Of a stretch of DNA of 64,000 bases, positions 22,868-54,830 are shown piece by piece. The DNA is taken from assembly GCA_963681505.1 (NCBI GenBank), contig OY811972.1, positions 10,893,320 through 10,957,319 on the forward strand, in the 5' to 3' direction. Both the position numbers and the translations under genes were made by a program. Each line of letters opens with the position of its first letter. Position 1 is the first letter of the stretch. The notes beneath the pieces are model-generated. The model did no database searches, had not been told where the DNA came from, and was given only the letters and a program-made list of their open reading frames with translations. Source of the DNA: Eunapius fragilis (lineage: Eukaryota; Porifera; Demospongiae; Spongillida; Spongillidae).

Positions 22868-23575
22868 GAGGTGCTGGTGAAAGGTGGCATGAAAAAAAAA
22901 TACAGCCAAACATCAAGTGAATCACTACAGTCATTAGTTGCACATATTGAAATTGCACCAACAATTTCAATTAACTATCTAAAGTGTCCACTCAGCCATT
23001 GTTTTCTGCGCAGACCAGTAGAGCTACCATGCCGAAGTCATGTCTGTGCAGGATGCATCATAACATGCCTGACATTGTCAGCAAAGAACACATGTCCCTG
23101 TTGTTATGACAACTCACCTTTACCTGCTTCCAGCATATATATAAATGCAGCTCCTGACGTGTTCTTGTCCCTCCTAAGTGATGTACTGCTTCCATGCGAC
23201 TCCTGTAAAACAGATCAAACATTTCAGCAGGAGAGTACCTCTCACATGTTTGCAACACTTTATCTCCTCCATGTGAAATGGATACTGAGGTACAAGTCGG
23301 CATCTGTAATTCAAAGAATGCTGTCTGAAAGCCCAGAGCCAAATGTTTTGCAGATTCCAACTAGAGTAAAAAGTTTAAAGTCTTCAGGAACTGTCAGAAC
23401 AAACCACAATTGAAGCACAGCAAGCAGTAAGTTGTAAACTATTGAAAAGATCACCAAAGAAGGCTTTAAATTGCATGATGGTCCGTTTGTGAAAAGTCAT
23501 GATGTAGCACTTCAGAACATTGGAGTGGAGCCCCAGCAATACTTTGGGTGCAACCCCATTCACAAGACTTGAAGG
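22868..23575 (+). pseudogene. RAG1-like N-terminal RING/zinc region, decayed
   Basis: The frame from 22871 holds a RING-type finger (about 22985-23104): C-x4-C, then PVELPC, RSHVCAGCI, TCL and CPCC. In vertebrate RAG1 the RING likewise reads PVE-x2-C, a histidine, C-x2-CI-x2-CL and CP-x-C. About 20 residues later comes FLSLLSDVLLPCDSC, matching the FLS-x-L-x3-L-x3-C spacing that follows the RAG1 RING. After a frame change a piece reads ISAGEYLSHVC, again like the next RAG1 zinc-binding stretch. Later frames give IEKITKEGFKLHDGPFVK. Several frameshifts separate the parts, so it is non-functional. Another RING family (for example TRAF-like) is the alternative. Confidence 0.5.
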
Positions 23576-23616
23576 TCAGACAATTGTACTGAAAAGATAC
23601 TTTATTAAGATCAAAC

Positions 23617-23868
23617 TACCGTATACTATTTCCTTGATTACAAGTTGCGCCTTCTATTCAGGACACTACTGTACCTGCATTTAAAAATTTACCGGTACTT
23701 TAAATTGCTACAGTTGTGTAGTAGTGTTTGCGCACCTTTCACTCTACTCGTGCTCCGATTGGCACTTGACTCGGGTCTGTTCATCCAACTGTACCAAGTC
23801 AAAGTAGCAGTTAAATTTTTTAATGCGGGTACAATTGTGTAGCCACAGCTTATAATCAAGGAAATACG
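23617..23868. mobile_element. Small terminal-inverted-repeat element (MITE)
   Basis: Starts ACCGTATACTATTTCCTTGA and ends with the near-complement TAATCAAGGAAATACG, about 250 bp apart, with no coding capacity. A CA microsatellite begins exactly at its right end, a common origin for such repeats. Confidence 0.6.
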
Positions 23869-23888
23869 CACACACACACACACGCGCG

Positions 23889-23960
<72 letters not shown>
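23869..23960. repeat. (CA)n microsatellite
   Basis: CA run with CGCG interruptions near 23882-23891. Confidence 0.95.
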
Positions 23961-23962
<2 letters not shown>

Positions 23963-24397
23963 ATAGCATTAAATACGTTGCCATGAGACAGGATGGACAA
24001 AATATACTTAGCAATTCAAATCTAGCTATGAACACCACTTACATGCAGTTCAACCAGAAACAAAGAAAAGAGGCTACGGCGCATCGTTAAAGATCACTTC
24101 ATAAGTATTGCTCCTGACTCAATCCATGCTCAGCCACCCACAAAGACAGCAAAACGTATGCCAAAACACACTGCTGCTTCATAGTATAGTGGATTTATAT
24201 TCACGTACACAAAACACAACACGCGCGTTCTCTATTCCACTTGACGATGTTTGCCCATTACTTTTGAAGCATATAAGTCGCGTCTCAGAAAAAGAGTAAC
24301 ATAAAACGAAAGCTCTATCTATGTACAATACCTTTGTAAAAGTCGTTTCTCAACTGGAAGTTCGCACGTCCCGGACTAACTAGCTTTGAAAACCTAC

Positions 24398-24603
24398 CTC
24401 CGCGTAAGTAGGCCGCTTTTGAACGACACTTCTCCAGACCGAAACCATCTTTGATGCCCAATCATACCTCGCTCAGTAGAGCACAGGTTCATCTTCAACA
24501 ATACTTCGTCTAAAGGGTCATCACGTGTTCTATTCAGTAACTGTACAACGAATTCCAACGGGTACAAATCATTACAACCGTTGCTAGGTGAGGTAATTGC
24601 CAT
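24398..24603 (-). CDS. Candidate first exon, product unknown
   Basis: Minus-strand ATG at 24603, then 68 open codons of ordinary composition (LYPLEFVVQLLNRTRDDP, DEVLLKMNLCS), ending at a CGGAG|GTAGG donor in phase 2. I found no following exon to the left and recognise no family. Chance remains possible. Confidence 0.3.
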
Positions 24604-26500
24604 TTCAAATTTTTGGGGCGTAGGACTTTTTGTCCATCAATTCAATGGGTCGTAACACCCGTGGAGAATATAGCAATGTTACAAGTAGAGCCAATTGATG
24701 AGATCATGGCAGAAGCCTCTTCCACCCAGGCTACATATGCCTAGCCAAATAGAGCACTAATAAAACACACGCATGCTGAACGATCTGCTCTACCTGGTAT
24801 AAAGAATACTGCTTCATGATGTGCTTGATCCCGCCACCTGCATGCACGCAGCTATAGAGGCCTTAACTTTTGTAGGGATCGCTTGTCCTGCCTAGATGAA
24901 TCTTCACCGGCCTATTAAAGACGATATAGGGTTTAAAAATTCACCAACAGCACTACCTTGTACCTCTTCTTTATATCAAAGTTCTTCTATTCAAACCGGC
25001 TAAGAGACGCTAGGTTTGAAAGAAAAAGCAATCCACCGGCACAGAGGGGCGCTGTAAAATCTGCCTGTGAAGATGCCGCTAACCGTCACAGATCCAGTTT
25101 TCCTCAACTGGGTTGACACAACTGTACATGTAGGCAGCCGATTTTCCTGCAAGGCATATGACACGCGGGGTAAAGCAAAACCTCATCGTGTTGGTTTCAT
25201 ACCTTGTTTGACTTGCTTGTTTCAGAGCCTTACTAGAACACATACCTATGATGAGCGCAAATTTATCAGTACGCAGCGCAACACGTACCCTTTAAACGAA
25301 GAATGCCACTTACCAGGACAATCGTAGACTGAATGGCTACTAGCAACAAACGTACGCGTGTAAAACGTACCCTTCCTGAGGGTTGCAAAAAATGTAAAAA
25401 GGTTTGTACTATGGGTTTTCTATCTCACCATAGAATTGTATAGAATGCGGGATTAACGAAACGTGTCTCGAAACAGCCATTTTGCCAAAAAAAGGTCATC
25501 TAGCTACTGGCTGAAACGAAAGCATAACAGAATCACCAAGGCACATTATGAACAATTAGAGGATTTTGGCGCAGTAACCAGACCAAAGGTATGGCGTTAC
25601 GTACATTTGAGTCTGAGTACAAGACCCATCTTGGTTTGTAAACAGTCGTTACGTAAATTCCCCATAAAATACGTGATACGTAGTCATACGCAATCAGACG
25701 CCTGAATTGCTGTGCAAATTAGAGCATTTGACTGTAAACAAACAAAAACCATGTGTTTGATGTACATAAAATGTATATTGTATGGATGAATTTTGACTTA
25801 TTCAGAATGTTCCCCTCACATTTGTTTCATTCTCTAACTTTTACACTGTTCTGCAGTGCTATAGATGTTCCGATTAAGCTCGTCATTTCACCCAGCCAAA
25901 ATTAGCATATTCATGACATATTTAGCCACACGTTAGCACTACTATAGGGGGTTTATATCTTAATAACTTGTGCAAACAGCTGTCTGCTGGTAGGAGATAT
26001 ATTGCAGCAATAATATGTGTACCACTGTACACACCTTAGGAAATAGACAATATGACCAGTTATTCTGTACAGGACCTGAGGTCAAATATGCAGGCAGAAG
26101 AATGGTGAAGATACTATCCTGTTGGTTTTGTTGTTGTTAATGTTGGTTTCAGTGGGAAATCATGCACACACTTGCACAGCTATACAGTAATGGATTACGT
26201 AAAATCAGAACACGTATCAAATTTGAAGTGATATGAACCTTCCAACCAGAAAATGTGGCCAATTTGAACGCAATGGGTGGGGGTAATGTTGGTACCTCCC
26301 TTGTGCAAGAACATTGCTTACAGTATGCAGAGGAGTCAAGCAAAGTTGTTCTTGGAATATACATTTCTAAAATAAAAGCAAAGCAAAAAAATATAGTACT
26401 CTTCAGCTGCACTCAACTACATGCATGAAAACAAAGACACTACTAGTGCATATACATTTATACTCTCAGCAGCAGTACTCGTTATGTATACAACTATGTC
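24604..26500. other. Nothing firm; small open frames only
   Basis: Short frames at 25067-25327, 25333-25401 (starting MATSNKRTRVKRTLPEGCKK) and 25463-25705 look partly protein-like, but no reading frame joins them across the apparent splice sites. From 26149 leftwards lies the 3' flank of the receptor gene. Confidence 0.3.
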
Positions 26501-26512
26501 GCTGACAGCAAG

Positions 26513-26518
26513 TTTAAT
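26513..26518 (-). promoter_or_regulatory. Possible poly(A) signal of the receptor gene
   Basis: ATTAAA on the minus strand, about 20 bases after the stop codon at 26539. It is a common variant of AATAAA. The short 3' UTR it implies is unproven. Confidence 0.35.
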
Positions 26519-26538
26519 ATCACACCCCTCTACTTGCA

Positions 26539-47852
<21,314 letters not shown>

Positions 47853-47881
47853 GGTGTTGACAATAATACTAAGCTAATTGT

Positions 47882-47890
47882 CTGACGTAA
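47882..47890 (-). promoter_or_regulatory. CRE-like site upstream of the receptor start
   Basis: TTACGTCA on the minus strand about 30 bases before the ATG, next to a TATATTA stretch. It resembles a half-conserved CRE. The transcription start is unknown. Confidence 0.25.
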
Positions 47891-48587
47891 TATACTAACA
47901 TATGAATAACACGACTTGCCGTAATTGCAGGAAAACAATTACATCACGAATCCTACCACAGGAGAAAAAATTTAAAATCCGCTGTAAAGTGATTGATCAT
48001 TAAAATCAGACGCGTATGATTTTTGTGATTTTATACTGATCAATCACGCAATGATTCCAAAATATATACATGATTCTATGCATGTGTTTCCCTGCGAATT
48101 AACGGTTGCCGTGATTATAAACAATTGATTGGTTAAACGATCCTACATCATATTCGTCCAATATAAATAAATTTCTCTGTTGATATATTTTACGAAGGAA
48201 AAGCATCCATAAAATCATTATGCATGTTATTTGCCAAGATCCGTCGCTGATTTTCACCTGAATAGCTTTTACACCATCACCCGATTCATTGAATATTGAA
48301 TAATAAACCCTCGTCAAATCAAATAATGGTTCTTTTCTTGGTGATTCACTCCACATGCATGCATCGGGCCTTTCCATTGCATTGTAAAGAAAGCATGCAG
48401 CTCTTCACTTGAAGCCATCGCCATCAATACCACAGATAGCACGATGCAGAACTCTGTAACGGTGCAGGAATATATAATTTCAATTCTTGCTCATCCGTAG
48501 TTTTTAATTAATATCCAATGTCTAATACAAGCTTCAACTGAATACAGCACTATAACACCGACTATTTGATCACAGTAGGCACTCCTT

Positions 48588-48876
48588 CGTGAAGCTATTG
48601 GTGAAAATTTTAAAAAGTGTTCCTATCGGAACCTATCCCGAGTCATGCGTGGTCAAGAAGGGGTACTGGTAACGAGAGCGGGTAGGACCCCCCTTTTTTT
48701 TCTCTATGGCCACGCGGTTTTGCGACATAAAAAACGGCGAAACGGATCGTTTTCGTCTTCGCGTTCGATTACATCAACTAGCTAAACGATCCGTCTCGTT
48801 ATAAACGGTCGCGTGTTTTAAATGTTCAAGTTCATCGTCGGGGTCAAATCCTATATATACGTAGCGAAACTTCCGA
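48588..48876 (-). mobile_element. Hairpin/foldback element, copy III (5' fragment)
   Basis: On the minus strand it starts with TC at 48876 and GGAAGTTTCG, then TATATAGGATTTGACC, and continues with sequence aligned to copy I (2105-2439) down to the GAAGCTATTGGTGAAA match. The hairpin's second arm has decayed, and neither gene nor foldback is present. It lies between the divergent receptor and RCC1 genes. Confidence 0.6.
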
Positions 48877-49333
48877 TATCCTAGCATGTGTGGCTGCTCT
48901 TTCTGAAGGCAAATGCTTTTCATTATAGCTTGGTGCATGAGTGCATATGGATCAATCAAAAAATCATCACCATTTTTGATTAAACTTACATAATTAATTT
49001 TATTGCCACACGACTCCTGGTCATCATAGTATGCTAACCTTCACAAAAGTCCCGAGGCTCGCAATTGATTTTCATAACGGTCCCTCCTTACGTCGTACGT
49101 GTGCCGTGTGACCTTACAAGAAGGGCCAGCATGCGTATACTATTAAGTGACGTGCGATGTCGGATTAATTGTGCACTTTGGACAATAATTGAATTTGTTT
49201 TCGACTTGATGAGGACAGAATGTTCTAATTGTAGAACCGTGTCCATACAAGGGAAAGGGCGGGGTACGTAAAGGCATCACGTGATATTCGAGTCCGGCCC
49301 AAGCCCTTGTAGCGTATAGGGCTGCATGTTGAC

Positions 49334-50557
49334 ATGGCTGTGTACTCGTGGGGGTTCGGTAAATATGGTCAGCTCGGCACGGGAGAGACGAAAAACTGCG
49401 AGCTGCCCCAACGCCTGAAACTCCCCTCAGGAGCCTATCCGGTCAGGGTGTCGTGTGGGGCCCACTTCACTCTAGTGGTGTGCAAGAGAAGAGCGCGAAA
49501 GTGCGAACCGGACGACTCGCCATCGGACGGAGGGACGGCGCTGTTTGCGTGCGGGTGGGGGAAATACGGACGGCTTGGAGTCGGATCTGAGGAAAACCAG
49601 TTCGTGCCGGCGGAACTGGTGGCGTTGCTCGGTGCCGACCCAGCGGAGGTGTCGGCCGGCCACTGGCACGCGGCCTGCGTCACCGTCAAAGGAGAGCTGT
49701 ACGTCTGGGGATACAACAAATCGATCGGTGTCGGTCCGGAATCTCCTATCTCCGCTTCAGTTTTGGTTCCGAGGCGGATAGCGGGTCTGGAGTCCGTACG
49801 TTTCAAAAGCGTCTCCTGTGGCTACAATTACACATATGCCATAGACGAGGGAGGCGTGTGCTACTCTTGGGGCTGCAACAAGCATGGAGTGTTAGGCCAG
49901 GGTGACGTCATAGACAGGCCCAACCCACAAGTTGTTGTCTTTGGAGGCGAGTCGGTATCGCAGGTCAGCTCCGGATATTCGCACGCGGCGGTAGTGACCG
50001 TCCGCGGATCTCTGTACACGATCGGGAGCGGCAGTTGTGGTCAGCTAGGTCACGCGCGTGATAAATCTGACAAATTCGTGCCGACGAAAGTTGCAGGGCT
50101 CGTCGGAGTTGACGTGGTGGACAGTAGTTGCTCCAAGGGCGAACACCACTCGCACACAATAGCTTGCTCGCGTGACGGTCTCGCTTACTCTTGGGGCGAC
50201 GGGTACAAGGGCAAATTGGGACTAGGTAGTCAGGAGTCGACCGGTTTGCCCACCCTCATCGATCCAACCCACTTCCTGGGCGAGAGAGTTGCGCGCGTGT
50301 CTTGCGGAGGCATCCACAGCGCTGCCGTTACGGACGGGGGACGAGTATTCACGTGGGGGTGCGGGAGCGACGGCCGCCTGGGACACGCGGAAGCCAAGGG
50401 ACACAGGTACCTGTTCAGGAGCGACGTACCTAGACTGGTGGAGGAGCTGGCACCACAGGAGAAGGTGGACGATAAACCGCGCAGGTGCATCGCGCTGTCG
50501 TGTTCTTACTACCACACGGCTGTTCTCTGTGACGAACACAAAGCTGCACTGAGCTGA
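49334..50557 (+). CDS. RCC1-repeat protein (seven-bladed propeller), intronless
   Basis: 407 codons from ATG to TGA without an intron. Seven RCC1-type repeats are visible from their Y-x-W-G and G-x-L-G motifs: VYSWGFGKYGQLGTGE (residues 3-18), FACGWGKYGRLGVGSEE (about 72), YVWGYNKSIGVG (about 125), YSWGCNKHGVLGQGD (about 180), YTIGSGSCGQLGHA (about 231), YSWGDGYKGKLGLGSQE (about 286) and FTWGCGSDGRLGHAE (about 345). Conserved S-x-G-x-x-H turns (SCGAHFT, SAGHWHA, SSGYSHA, SCGGIHS) sit between blades. It is a stand-alone propeller with no BTB, HECT or membrane part. RCC1-fold proteins serve as exchange factors or scaffolds; the specific role here is unknown. It is visibly richer in G+C than its surroundings, and a transposon begins 15 bases after the stop. 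Confidence 0.88.
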   Translation: MAVYSWGFGKYGQLGTGETKNCELPQRLKLPSGAYPVRVSCGAHFTLVVCKRRARKCEPDDSPSDGGTALFACGWGKYGRLGVGSEENQFVPAELVALLGADPAEVSAGHWHAACVTVKGELYVWGYNKSIGVGPESPISASVLVPRRIAGLESVRFKSVSCGYNYTYAIDEGGVCYSWGCNKHGVLGQGDVIDRPNPQVVVFGGESVSQVSSGYSHAAVVTVRGSLYTIGSGSCGQLGHARDKSDKFVPTKVAGLVGVDVVDSSCSKGEHHSHTIACSRDGLAYSWGDGYKGKLGLGSQESTGLPTLIDPTHFLGERVARVSCGGIHSAAVTDGGRVFTWGCGSDGRLGHAEAKGHRYLFRSDVPRLVEELAPQEKVDDKPRRCIALSCSYYHTAVLCDEHKAALS

Positions 50558-51439
50558 CTGTACATGTATGTAGGCACTGGGGAATCTATGATTTTAGACC
50601 GTAAAACCCTAGACGTCAAATGAAAAAATTTCTGTTCGCAATTTTAAACTTTTCTGTTGACACCATTTGGTAAAAACGATCTGGTAGCTTCATTCAGCTT
50701 GATTGTGGCTTATCGTGCATTCAGAACGACTGCTGAATGCGTCAGCAATAGGGCAGACTAGTTTTTAAGCTTTAAAACACGCATCGTATTTCGTAAGTGT
50801 CGCTCAAATCGAATACAATTTTCTACCCACGATTTTCGACCCTTAAATGCTGTGTCCCCAGGTAAGCATTCTCCCCTCTAGATACTTCATCCATCTATCC
50901 TTTTACGAAATTTTGTAAAGATGAGTCCTAGCGCCGCGGTCCTTGTACGATGCGCCAGTTACTGAACATCATTGAACCAATACATCAAATGGTACGTTAC
51001 ACTAGGATCTTAAAAAACATCATGGTTAATATCTTAAGTCATACCTTTTGAGTTATCATCACTAAAAATATCAAAGTTCCAATTTGAGACAGAACTTTCA
51101 GGGTCAAAACATTAATGCATCATCAGGATTAGGTTTTTGGCTTACAACTCAACAAATAGTTCGACTTAAGAGCTCATTTTTTGATGCATAGATAACACAT
51201 TATAAGAGCTATATATATGGAATGCTTGAACTCTTAAGTCCTATTCGTTTTGAAGATAGGTTTTTTTTTATAAGGATTTTGATATGACCGCTGCTTAGCA
51301 TCACTATGGCCGATTTAATTCGACTTAAGAGATAAAAATCATGTCACACTACTCAGAGGTCCCTAAAGTAGCCATATAATTTTTAATAATTTATTGGACG
51401 CTTGCTAACATTGATAAAAATTGCAACAAAGGCAGAAAA

Positions 51440-52283
51440 GTGAAAAATTTTAAGAATTGCATTCAATCTTTGGATTCTTCAGTAAATGTGTACGATACAC
51501 GCGTGACGTCAGTGTTGGTGTGCGTGCTTGAGACAGCTATGTACGGCGAGTTTTCCGTTTCGAACGCCACGGGTTCTTTTCAGAACCATTGCAGCGTGGC
51601 ATCCCAAATGAACCCTTTCGCTGATCAACCAAGCTCTAGTGGAACAGGAGCCAAGAGACCGATCCGCAGGCGCGATATGACGGCTTTATTAGCGGATGTT
51701 GCTTTGCCATTTGTAATCGATGTAATTAACAAACAGATGGACGATTATCTCAGAGGGGAACTTGCTACACCGTCACCATCCATGCAAGTGTTGTCAATCA
51801 AAATCTGCTCCAGTCCACAATATGTTTTCAGAGCAAACACTTGGTTTGGCTGATCACCAAATCAGGAGGGCACACAATGCAAAGATAGGCTTTATAGATG
51901 GAAAAGTAAAAGCAACGAAAAATAAGACTATGTCATGGTTGTCAACCAAATCTTCTGCAGAACAGAGCAAAATTATATCCTTCTCAACAAAAAGAGCTTG
52001 CAAAATGAAAATAATTCAACACCAACGTGAGGAAACTTTAAAAAGAGTGCAAGATGAAAGGCACAAGGAGAAGCATCAGAAGATTGGCCAGAGAGAGAGA
52101 AGGAAAGTGGAGAAAAAAATGGCTTCTGTATTTAATGAAAAAAGCACTTTAAATGATGAGTTTCCTGAAATTACACAGGTACAGAAAACATTCATTTCTA
52201 GAGCCTTTACTGATTTAAATTCTCTGCTAGTTATATACTTAAATCACAGGTGGTATGAGAATTTCACCAATGTAATACTGTGA
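51440..52283 (+). CDS. Cargo protein of the TIR transposon, main part (unknown family)
   Basis: Two overlapping frames, 51440-51853 and 51762-52283, appear to be one protein broken by a frameshift or tiny intron near 51780-51830. The first holds MNPFADQPSSSGTGAKRPIR and a predicted helical stretch. The second holds NKTMSWLSTKSSAEQSKII, then a strongly charged lysine/arginine/glutamate helix (about 51990-52130) and PEITQVQKTFISRAFTDLNS. The likely initiator is the ATG at 51539 or 51608. I do not recognise a family. The conserved style (charged helix, then a small C-terminal barrel-like domain) recalls uncharacterised proteins of sponges and cnidarians. Confidence 0.45.
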
Positions 52284-52439
52284 TATGATCAATGATTAAT
52301 AACAAGCAGGAAGCGGGATCGTAAAGAGTACGGTACGGGTCCGGGTAACGGGCGTAAGAGACTGAGAAATTAAAAGTGTCCAATCACGTGCACTCTATTT
52401 AACCAATCACCATGTCAGTGTGTACGGAAATGAATTACA

Positions 52440-52634
52440 TTGAATATACAATGGCATGTTGTAAAAATAAGCCATAAAGCAAAGTTACCAAAACTAAAAA
52501 TTACATACTGGACTATAGATGAATCAGATAAAGAAGGAATTGATAACACAATTACAGTTATTGAAATGCTCGTGGACTATTTAAATGGTGATTTAGTGTT
52601 TGTTGAGGATGGAAATGATGTACATCAATATTGA
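52440..52634 (+). CDS. C-terminal part of the cargo protein
   Basis: Reads HVVKISHKAKLPKLKITYWT, IDESDKEG, VDYLNGDLVFVEDGN. Together with HRWYENFTN at 52245 this has the alternating beta-strand look of a chromo/Tudor-like barrel (W-Y ... G-x-V ... Y-W-T). In copy 2 the same two parts are contiguous, so the 165 bases between them in copy 1 are an intron or an insertion. Confidence 0.4.
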   Translation: MNIQWHVVKISHKAKLPKLKITYWTIDESDKEGIDNTITVIEMLVDYLNGDLVFVEDGNDVHQY

Positions 52635-53022
52635 GAAACTAAATGATGAGCCTTTTAAAAGTCTTCCCTATATCAGAATCACTTATGTGCAATGTTTGAA
52701 ATTAAAATCTCCGGGTTACGCCTCGTTATAACTCAACCGTCACAGTTTTTATTGGGATTACGCATTAACCGCTGTACTAAAAAAGTTGTCACTTTGAGGA
52801 TATGTATCTCTGGTATCGAATATGCTAGGGTGACGCAAGAAGTACTGTTAAACTCAACTTTTTTTGCTCTTTCTAATGATGGTAATATTATTATCCTCTG
52901 AGCATTTTTAAAAAAATTCCCCAGTACCTAATGTATGTGTTGTTATCTGTGCCTACACATAAAAATGTCTCCATGCAATTTCTACAGCAGCTTGCAACAA
53001 ATTAAAAATGACCCGGTGTCAT

Positions 53023-53215
53023 AGCGGATTTTGTCCCCCCCAAAAAGTGTCCTCCCGGACACAATCCGCTAGCGGATTCTGTCCGGGGGGATACAATCCG
53101 CTAGCGGACTCTGTCCGGGGGGATACAATCCGCCAGCGGATTCTGTCCGGGGAGACATGTTCTGCTAGCGGATTCTGTCCCTCCTCAGCAGAATGTGTCC
53201 CCCCCCCCCCCCCCT
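53023..53215. repeat. Minisatellite with palindromic unit
   Basis: Four to five units of about 32-44 bases built on ATCCGCTAGCGGAT followed by TCTGTCCGGGGGG, ending in a C run. A related array in the opposite orientation lies at 57214-57350. Confidence 0.8.
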
Positions 53216-53234
53216 CCAACAATTAATCCATTGC

Positions 53235-53375
53235 ATTTGATTAGCGAGCGTGTATAGGCATGCAGCTTCGTATGGTGAAATGGTCGTCAAACGCTCGGAT
53301 ACATATTAATTATATACAAGAAAAGCTGGAAATGGTTCAATCAAACAATAAATCAGTATCTCAGTCACACACATC
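53235..53375. repeat. 140-bp direct repeat, left copy
   Basis: The block containing GGCATGCAGCTTCGTATGGT and AATAAATCAGTATCTCAGTC recurs at 53668-53795 with a few changes. Confidence 0.75.
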
Positions 53376-53394
53376 CACACATGCACACAGGAAG

Positions 53395-53615
53395 AGTAGA
53401 TAGGCCAGGGGTTGCAGATCCAAATTGAGGCCAGGGGTAACAGATCCATATTGAGGCCAGGGGTATACAGAGCCATATAGTGAGGCCATGCAGGGATAAC
53501 AGAGCCATAGTGAGGCCTGCATGGGGTAACAGAGCCATAGTGAGGCCACGGGTAACATGCAGGGCCATAGTGAGGCTAGGGATAACAGAGCCATAGTGCG
53601 GCCAGGGGTAACCTC
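53395..53615. repeat. GAGGCCAGGGGTAACAGAGCC minisatellite (approx. 33-bp unit)
   Basis: Seven or eight degenerate units (AGGGGTAACAGAGCCATAGT) of variable length, lying between the two 140-bp direct repeats. Confidence 0.75.
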
Positions 53616-53667
53616 TCCTCCCCCCTCCCCCCCCCCCCCCTCCCCCATGCAACATTGCGTTTAGCAA

Positions 53668-53795
53668 ACTGAGCGTATAGGCATGCAGCTTCATATGGTG
53701 AAATGGTTGCCAAACGCTCAGATACATATTAATTTTACAAGAAAATCTGGAAATGGTTCAATCCAACAATAAATCAGTATCTCAGTCACATACAC
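53668..53795. repeat. 140-bp direct repeat, right copy
   Basis: Partner of 53235-53375. Together they bracket the minisatellite. Confidence 0.75.
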
Positions 53796-54830
53796 AGGAG
53801 AGCAACACCATTTGTCCTCATGCAGTGTTGGGAAGTGTGAGAATACCAACATATTTGATAAGGAACCATTTGTGACAGGTGTCACATTGCACCAAGTCTC
53901 TGTAAGCGGTGTCATGCAGGTATCAGTATCAGACACGCACAATGAACATAAATATCCTTAGGGATCGTTGTAGTGTTTGATTATACCAACCATTAGTTTG
54001 AGGATGGTATATGCTGTAGATTATCCTGTGTTCAGTTCCCGTTAATTGAAACAGTACTGCATTGACTCTGTTCACAAATTCAAGTTCTTGATCTGATATG
54101 GTAACATTGGTGCAACCATGCCTGTAAGAAAGTTACATGTTATGAAATGCTTATATGCTTATAGTCTTATATGTAAACTGAATTAATAAATCATTAACAT
54201 TTGCCTGCATAAAATCTTATACAGAAACTCAGCAACTGTTCTTGCAGTCTTGTCAGCTATAGGCTCAGTTAAAAAAGTAATTCACTAAGGTGATGATGTA
54301 ACAATTGCCTCGTTCAGTTTTTGGGAGAGGACCAATCAGGTCTATTCCAACCTAAATTGATAGTCTTGATTGCAACTAACTTGATGCCAAACACTAGGTT
54401 GTATAGGTATATGGGATGCAGAGGGGCTACGGTTATCATAAACTTGGCACCATGTATTGGTGCTTGGGCAAGCATCGCACGTCTAACGAACTCATGCACC
54501 TATACATCTTTCATCTGCGTCTTCCAGAAGAATCTCGATGAAACCTTAATTTTCTCTTGTTTTATCCCTTCCCAGGTGTCCACGTATTTATAAAAAGCGC
54601 TATTATGATTACTGGATCAATCCTATAGCGTGAGTCAGTGTTAATCCTCGGACACTTTTCGGGCGCTTGGTTATTGACGTTGGTGATCTACCAACCGTTT
54701 ACACGCGTGCATTGTATAAATTTAAAACAGCTTGCATGCGTAAAGACCAAGACTAAATGCGTAAATAGTTGGTTTCGATCATGAAGTATACTACTAATTC
54801 GATAACCGAGCCCCGATGCGTACGTATATA
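53796..54830. other. No gene recognised
   Basis: AT-rich sequence between repeats. An open frame at 54321-54593 has no family I know. Confidence 0.4.

Larger units (their letters stand above)
50573..52928 (+). mobile_element. TA-flanked TIR transposon with unusual cargo, copy 1
   Basis: Begins GGCACTGGGGAATC and ends ATTCCCCAGTACC. The ends are inverted repeats of 13 bp with one mismatch, and TA flanks both sides. About 2.36 kb. It contains the open frames at 51440-52283 and 52440-52634 but nothing resembling a DDE transposase that I can recognise. Copy 2 at 54831 shares sequence along its whole length, confirming the borders. Confidence 0.8.

Noticed and set aside
25333-25705. Possible small gene starting MATSNKRTRVKRTLPEG with a second exon at 25444
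   Set aside because: None of the three frames of the second segment stays open when joined to the first exon in phase.
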